A DNA stretch of 64,000 bases from Timema cristinae (lineage: Eukaryota > Arthropoda > Insecta > Phasmatodea > Timematidae), in NCBI GenBank assembly GCA_039000515.1, contig JBCFYV010000001.1, positions 13,245,928-13,309,927 of the forward strand, read 5' to 3'. Both the position numbers and the translations under genes were made by a program. Below, one piece after another: positions 59,813 to 64,000 of the stretch. Under the pieces are notes generated by a model. It was not told the origin of the DNA, ran no database searches, and saw only the letters and a program-made list of their open reading frames with translations. How positions within the stretch are numbered: position 1 is the stretch's first letter; every line of letters begins with the position of its first letter.

Positions 59813-60234
59813 AAGTCACGCAGTCATGTACTAACAGTTGTTTCTCCATTCACTGGCAGTTAATTAGTCAACGTACACAATTGTCCTATGTTGTGTGTTA
59901 GACAAGCAGGCGCTGCTATATTAATTAATCTCTCACCCCCCACACCCCACCCCTCCCAGACTCAACGAGGGAGGAACAGTCTTCAACTTATTCCATCAAT
60001 TAAGTTAAGTCTCTCACCTTCTATTGAAATGTATTTCATAGACCTCAAGAAACCTCCCCGGACCAAAATAAATTGCATTAAGAAATATTTTCGAACGAGT
60101 CTAAACGAGAACATTCCAGCTGGTGGTTCCCGATTGAATTACTTTAAGAGCGTGTAATTAGATTAGTCGAGACATTCGGATCGAAATAAAATATAGAACT
60201 GATTCGATGTCCAGATTATTGCAAGTGTGATTCT
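59813..60234. other. Unannotated stretch
   Basis: No feature. A C-rich patch lies at 59934-59960. Confidence 0.3.
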
Positions 60235-60460
60235 AATTCGGGAGAGCATGGTTCGAGTCCTGGAGTGATTTTTCAACTGTCCACTGTGGTCCACATTTCT
60301 TGTCTCGGATGGGAATAGGTGAGGTTGTTTTTAACCTTCAATGGTTCCCCACTCTCCCTTCAAGAGAATGCGGTCACACCTTTTCTTCTACTTTCCTCCT
60401 CTCTACCCCGTCAGTGTGAACAAGCAGCGAGCCTGGACGGGTGGTAAGACGTGAAGAGAT
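60235..60460 (+). mobile_element. tRNA-derived SINE, family 1, diverged
   Basis: gcatggttcgagtcctggag (box-B-like), 'ggttccccactctcccttca', tail gcctggacgggtggtaagac. The head is poorly preserved. Confidence 0.55.
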
Positions 60461-60534
60461 GGAAATAATGATGACAAATAAAACTCTTCTAAATAATCTT
60501 TGTCGCGCCAAACAATAATTAAAGTAGGGGTTGC

Positions 60535-60925
60535 AATTCTTGGATTTTTGTAGCTCCTGTGTGGCTCTAGGATCTTTGTAGCTCATGTGTGGCTTTGGAT
60601 CTTTGTAATTTTTATGAGGCTATTGCATATTTGTGGGTCCTGCATGGCTCTTGGATCTTTACAACTCCTGTGTGGCACTTGGATCTTTGTAGCTCATCTG
60701 TGGCTTTTGTATAGTTATAGTTCATGTGTGGCTCTTTGATCTTGGTAGCTCATGTGTGGCTCTTGGATCTTTGTAACTCATATGTGGCTCTTGTATATTT
60801 GTAGCTCCTGTATGACTCTTGGATCTTTATAGCTCATGTGTAACACTTGAATCTTCATACCTCCAATGTGGCTCTTGGATTTTTATAAATCCGGTGTGGT
60901 CTTAGGATATTTTTAACTACTGGAC
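60535..60925 (+). repeat. ~28-bp degenerate minisatellite
   Basis: About 13 units of tgtggctcttggatctttgt plus agctcatg. It is much more diverged than the other arrays, so older. Confidence 0.85.
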
Positions 60926-62100
60926 TATGTGTGGCATTATTTTTCTGTCTAAGTTTAAGTTAGTTTGTAAGTAGTTTTTTCTTGACTGCGTGTTTTAGCA
61001 GATAAATAGAGCTCTTGTTTAAAACGTAATAAGCACACAAGGTAAACTACAAAAGTAACGATCCTTGGTGCCATTAAAACAAGTTGTGTGTGAAAGAGAT
61101 AAAAATACCAGTTTTCTTAGGAGATGCCCTAGAACCACAAAACCAATTTAATAAAAAGTAATTTTCCTGCTGACAGTTAAAATATATCTACACTCTTGTG
61201 CTTATCAATGTACGTACAACGACATTTTTCAAAATTATAAACATGTTTGGGGAGGCAGTTAGGGGGAAAAGTCAAAATAAACCAGTCAAGTGTGTTCTCG
61301 TTGGGGAATGGACAATATTTGAACTGTCTATGACGTAATTGTTCGAGTTCTCGATGTCCATTTGAAGACCAGTTCAGAGTGTTTTTCAACTCTCGTATGA
61401 TTGTTCGGTGACACGTGTGACGATAAACGGATATTTAGACAGAGAGGGAGGTTATTGGGGAACTGGGAGGTAATCGGAGTAGTATAGTGGTCGACCCCTT
61501 CCTTATCAACCTAACAGGTACCTGATCAAGTAGGTCACGTGAGTGAGTTTGAATTGTCTTGAAAACTACGAGTGAGAAATGTCAGACATAGTAGAGATCT
61601 TGAGTGAGAAAAGATTGGTGAAGTTCCTGTGTTACTGGTGCTGACGTGAGCACGCAGTATTAATTGACAAGAGGTGAGTTATGAACAGAGAACTGCCATT
61701 TTATTAACAGCCTACTCACTATATCTTCTGGTGTATGTTACTTTCTTTACTATTTCTCAGTCTCACTTGTGGTTCTGACGAATATGAAAGTGGCAGAGGT
61801 AGGGACGATACTAGTAATAACATTCAATATACAGCCAGTCCCTGTGATGACGGTATTCTGGAATATTAGTACACATTCCAAACAAAGACATTTGACCTAC
61901 AAACTAACTTTACCTCAGACCACAGCATTTATCACAAAATACTCAAACCTTACATCAAAATGATGAATTAGGAGCGGCTATAACCGTTCTTAACAACTAT
62001 AATAGAATGGCTATTTAATCCATCTTGCACCAAAAGCCAATGAAGCCGAGATGGGTCAAGAGGACAAACCCAAAACAAGAATGTAATTATTTTACTATTC
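60926..62100. other. Intergenic stretch, possible 5' exon of the kinase gene
   Basis: Mostly unannotated. A strong donor-like sequence (caagag|gtgagt) at 61673/61674 on the plus strand could end a non-coding first exon of the kinase gene whose coding exon begins after ttgttgcag at 63079. This is inference from position and the splice consensus only. Confidence 0.3.
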
Positions 62101-62102
62101 AA

Positions 62103-62400
62103 TCTCAGTGGTCTCGGGGTAAAGTGATCACCCAAGTACCCGATGTTCATGGGTTCAAACCCCAGCTGGTGTCGACGGATTTTTCTTGAACGATAAAAAA
62201 TCCGTAGTACAGCTTCCTTTGAAGGGGGAAGTAAGGCCATCGTTCCCTTGTTAATTGTAGAATTTAAAAAAAGTGTGAAAATACCTTTCCCGGCAAAGTT
62301 GGTAGGCCCTTAAACTCTCGCTCATAGAAATTCCTGTTCGCTGATATAATCAATCGGTTTGGAAAGTTCACGTTTATACCTTAAATAAATAAATAATTAT
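62103..62400 (+). mobile_element. tRNA-derived SINE, family 3
   Basis: Head with tcagtggtctcggggtaaag and ttcatgggttcaaaccccag (A- and B-box-like). Body ctctcgctcatagaaattcc, 3' end gatataatcaatcggtttgg and tail (aaat)n. The body and tail recur at 52.37-52.46 kb, and the 3' end at 44.22 kb. Confidence 0.65.
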
Positions 62401-63079
62401 TTTGCTTCCCTTTGGGCTTGAACCAATGTATATTAGATTTGTGGGTAGCCTCTACCTTAACACTCGGCATGAACTCAACAATACACCCTCATCAATTAAT
62501 GATTTTTTTTATATAATTTTCTCGTCCGATGATGGTTATGCAGCTGAACCAATATACTGACAAATTTTCCATCCTGTACCTTTCCTCGTGGGGAGTAGAA
62601 AATAGTGAAACTTGGGTCAAAGTGAAACTATCATTTAAAAGAAGAGAACATATTTTTCATGTCATCATAAGCCAACATAATAACTATAGTCGTTTTATAG
62701 AAAAAAAATCAACGAAGTATTCACGTATTAGTTAAATATAATCAAGTAAAGGTTTGCTTTAAAAACTTAAGGAGAAATGCACATTCTTAATGGTACTATA
62801 TTATGAAAGTAAATAAATGAAATATTACATTTAGCTTTTCTTAAAACAAAATAAAATATTAACGTAAGAGTAAAGAGTGATAGAATGATAGACTGAGACG
62901 TTGATGATAGGATGACGTTAAAATAGAGTAGAAAGTGTTTGGGAGTCAGTTTAGAGATTGGATGGAGGTGTTTCAAGATAGGTTTGGGTAAATGGTGCCC
63001 TTGAACTTTAGAGTTCCAAGTTAGTTAAATACTTGCAGTCTTTTCATGGGTGACGTTTCATCGCTACCTCTTGTTGCAG
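62401..63079. other. Region upstream of the kinase coding exon
   Basis: AT-rich; ends in the 3' splice site ctacctcttgttgcag at 63079. No other feature. Confidence 0.45.
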
Positions 63080-64000
63080 GATCCTGAACGTGAAGTAACA
63101 AACATGTCTACCGAGACATATCCTGGCTCAACAAGGACCTGTTCCAGGAGGTCCTCCAACAGTCAGAACAAGACCTCACCATCACCGTCACAGACGTCTC
63201 AGCAGAGCTTGCCGTGGGGAAGGGTGAGAACTACACCAGCGTCTTGCATCGGGTGAGGGTCACCTTCAAGAGAGACACAAGCTTTGATCAAGAGAGTCTA
63301 TCCCTCATAATCAAGACTTTATCTGACAATAAGGTGATGAGGATGTTCTATATGAACTCGCATGCGTACGAGAAGGAGGATCACTTCTACAAGGTCCTTC
63401 TGCCAAAAATACAGCGGCTGATACGGGAGAAACTCGACATGGAACGAGTCCAAATGCTCACGGCAAGATATTATCCAACGAAGCGTCCAGAAATCATCAT
63501 CCTGGAGGACCTGAGCAAGTTGGGGTTCAGGGTTGCAGACAGGAGGAGTGGGCTGGATCTGAACCACTGTACCCTGGCCTTGCAAGCCTTGGCACGGTTC
63601 CACGCCTTGACCACCGTCCTTGTCGCTGAGGAACCTGGAATGGTTGAGAACTATCCCGAGTCCTACTTTAGCGAGGATCACAGGGCGATTAATACTATTA
63701 CCTTCCGCGGACTTATGAGAGTCTGTCTGATATCGTTGGTGGATGGCCCGGGTTCGAGCGCTTTGCCGACAAGATCAGGGGGAAAAGTGACCATATCATA
63801 GGAACCCTCAATAAACTCGTCAAACCTAAGGAGGGCGCCTTCAACGTCCTAAACCATGGCGACTTCTGGGTCAACAACATGATGTTCCGGTACGATGAGG
63901 TCACAGAAGAGGTCAAGGACATCCGCCTGATAGACTTTCAAATAATAAGGTATGGGTCACCTGCTCTTGACCTCCAGTGTTTTCTGACGACCAGCCCCAA
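63080..64000 (+). CDS. CHK/EcKinase-like (DUF227) kinase, 3'-truncated by the window
   Basis: The exon begins at the acceptor ttgttgcag|g, with ATG at 63104. After one missing base near 63121 the frame reads SWLNKDLFQEVLQQSEQDLT, the usual N-terminus of this family. It continues with GKGENYTSVLHRVRV (glycine-rich), SLIIKTLSD (lysine strand), PEIIILEDLSKLGF and LNHCTLALQALARFHALT. A second gap, one T at about 63753, separates VDGPG from FERFADKIRGK. Then come the catalytic NHGDFWVNNMMF and the metal-binding IRLIDFQIIRYGSPALDL, both intact. The coding part continues past the window edge. Members include ecdysteroid 22-kinase-like enzymes and many of unknown substrate. It is about 56 kb from the decayed copy at 6.1 kb and in the same orientation. 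Both gaps look like sequencing errors, but a pseudogene is not excluded. Confidence 0.88.

Overview
The window reads as arthropod nuclear DNA, most likely insect. It is AT-rich, has short exons separated by long introns, and contains tRNA-derived SINEs, DNA transposons and non-LTR retrotransposon debris. It also carries CHK/EcKinase-like (DUF227) kinase genes, a family expanded in arthropods. I cannot fix the order or species.

Main gene: eleven minus-strand exons between about 46.4 kb and 11.8 kb join into the last ~670 residues of a class C GPCR of the metabotropic glutamate receptor type. In order they give the Venus-flytrap ligand domain (46.2, 34.0, 31.9, 26.2, 24.2, 23.5 kb), the cysteine-rich NCD3G linker (20.2 kb) and the seven-helix domain (18.4, 17.7, 12.5, 11.9 kb). 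All inferred splice phases agree once four single-base gaps are allowed, each in a homopolymer. The N-terminal ~200 residues were not found here. The position of the glutamate gamma-carboxylate lysine is Phe, which points to the insect mangetout/DmXR branch and not a true glutamate receptor.

Flanks: a decayed CHK-kinase copy with a lost catalytic Asp lies at 6.1-7.3 kb (+). A better-preserved CHK-kinase gene starts at 63.1 kb (+) and runs off the window.

Repeats: at least 18 minisatellite arrays (unit 14-106 bp) cover roughly 18 kb. The most striking observation is that six arrays inside the receptor gene contain the exon/intron junction itself, so that splice donors or acceptors plus the adjoining coding tail are tandemly copied 3 to ~24 times. 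Three more arrays sit within 4-70 bases of a splice site. Other repeats include two SINE families sharing one 3' tail, a fold-back element with tRNA-like arms (two copies), a TTAA-flanked MITE, a mariner-like transposon with degraded transposase, and LINE 3' fragments.

Layout: 0.4-2.9 kb satellite; 3-6 kb SINEs, MITE and microsatellites; 6-7.3 kb kinase pseudogene; 8.7-9.1 kb MITE; 11.2-46.5 kb receptor gene; 47.4-57 kb transposons and SINEs; 57-59.8 kb 71-bp satellite; 60-63 kb intergenic; 63.1-64 kb kinase gene.
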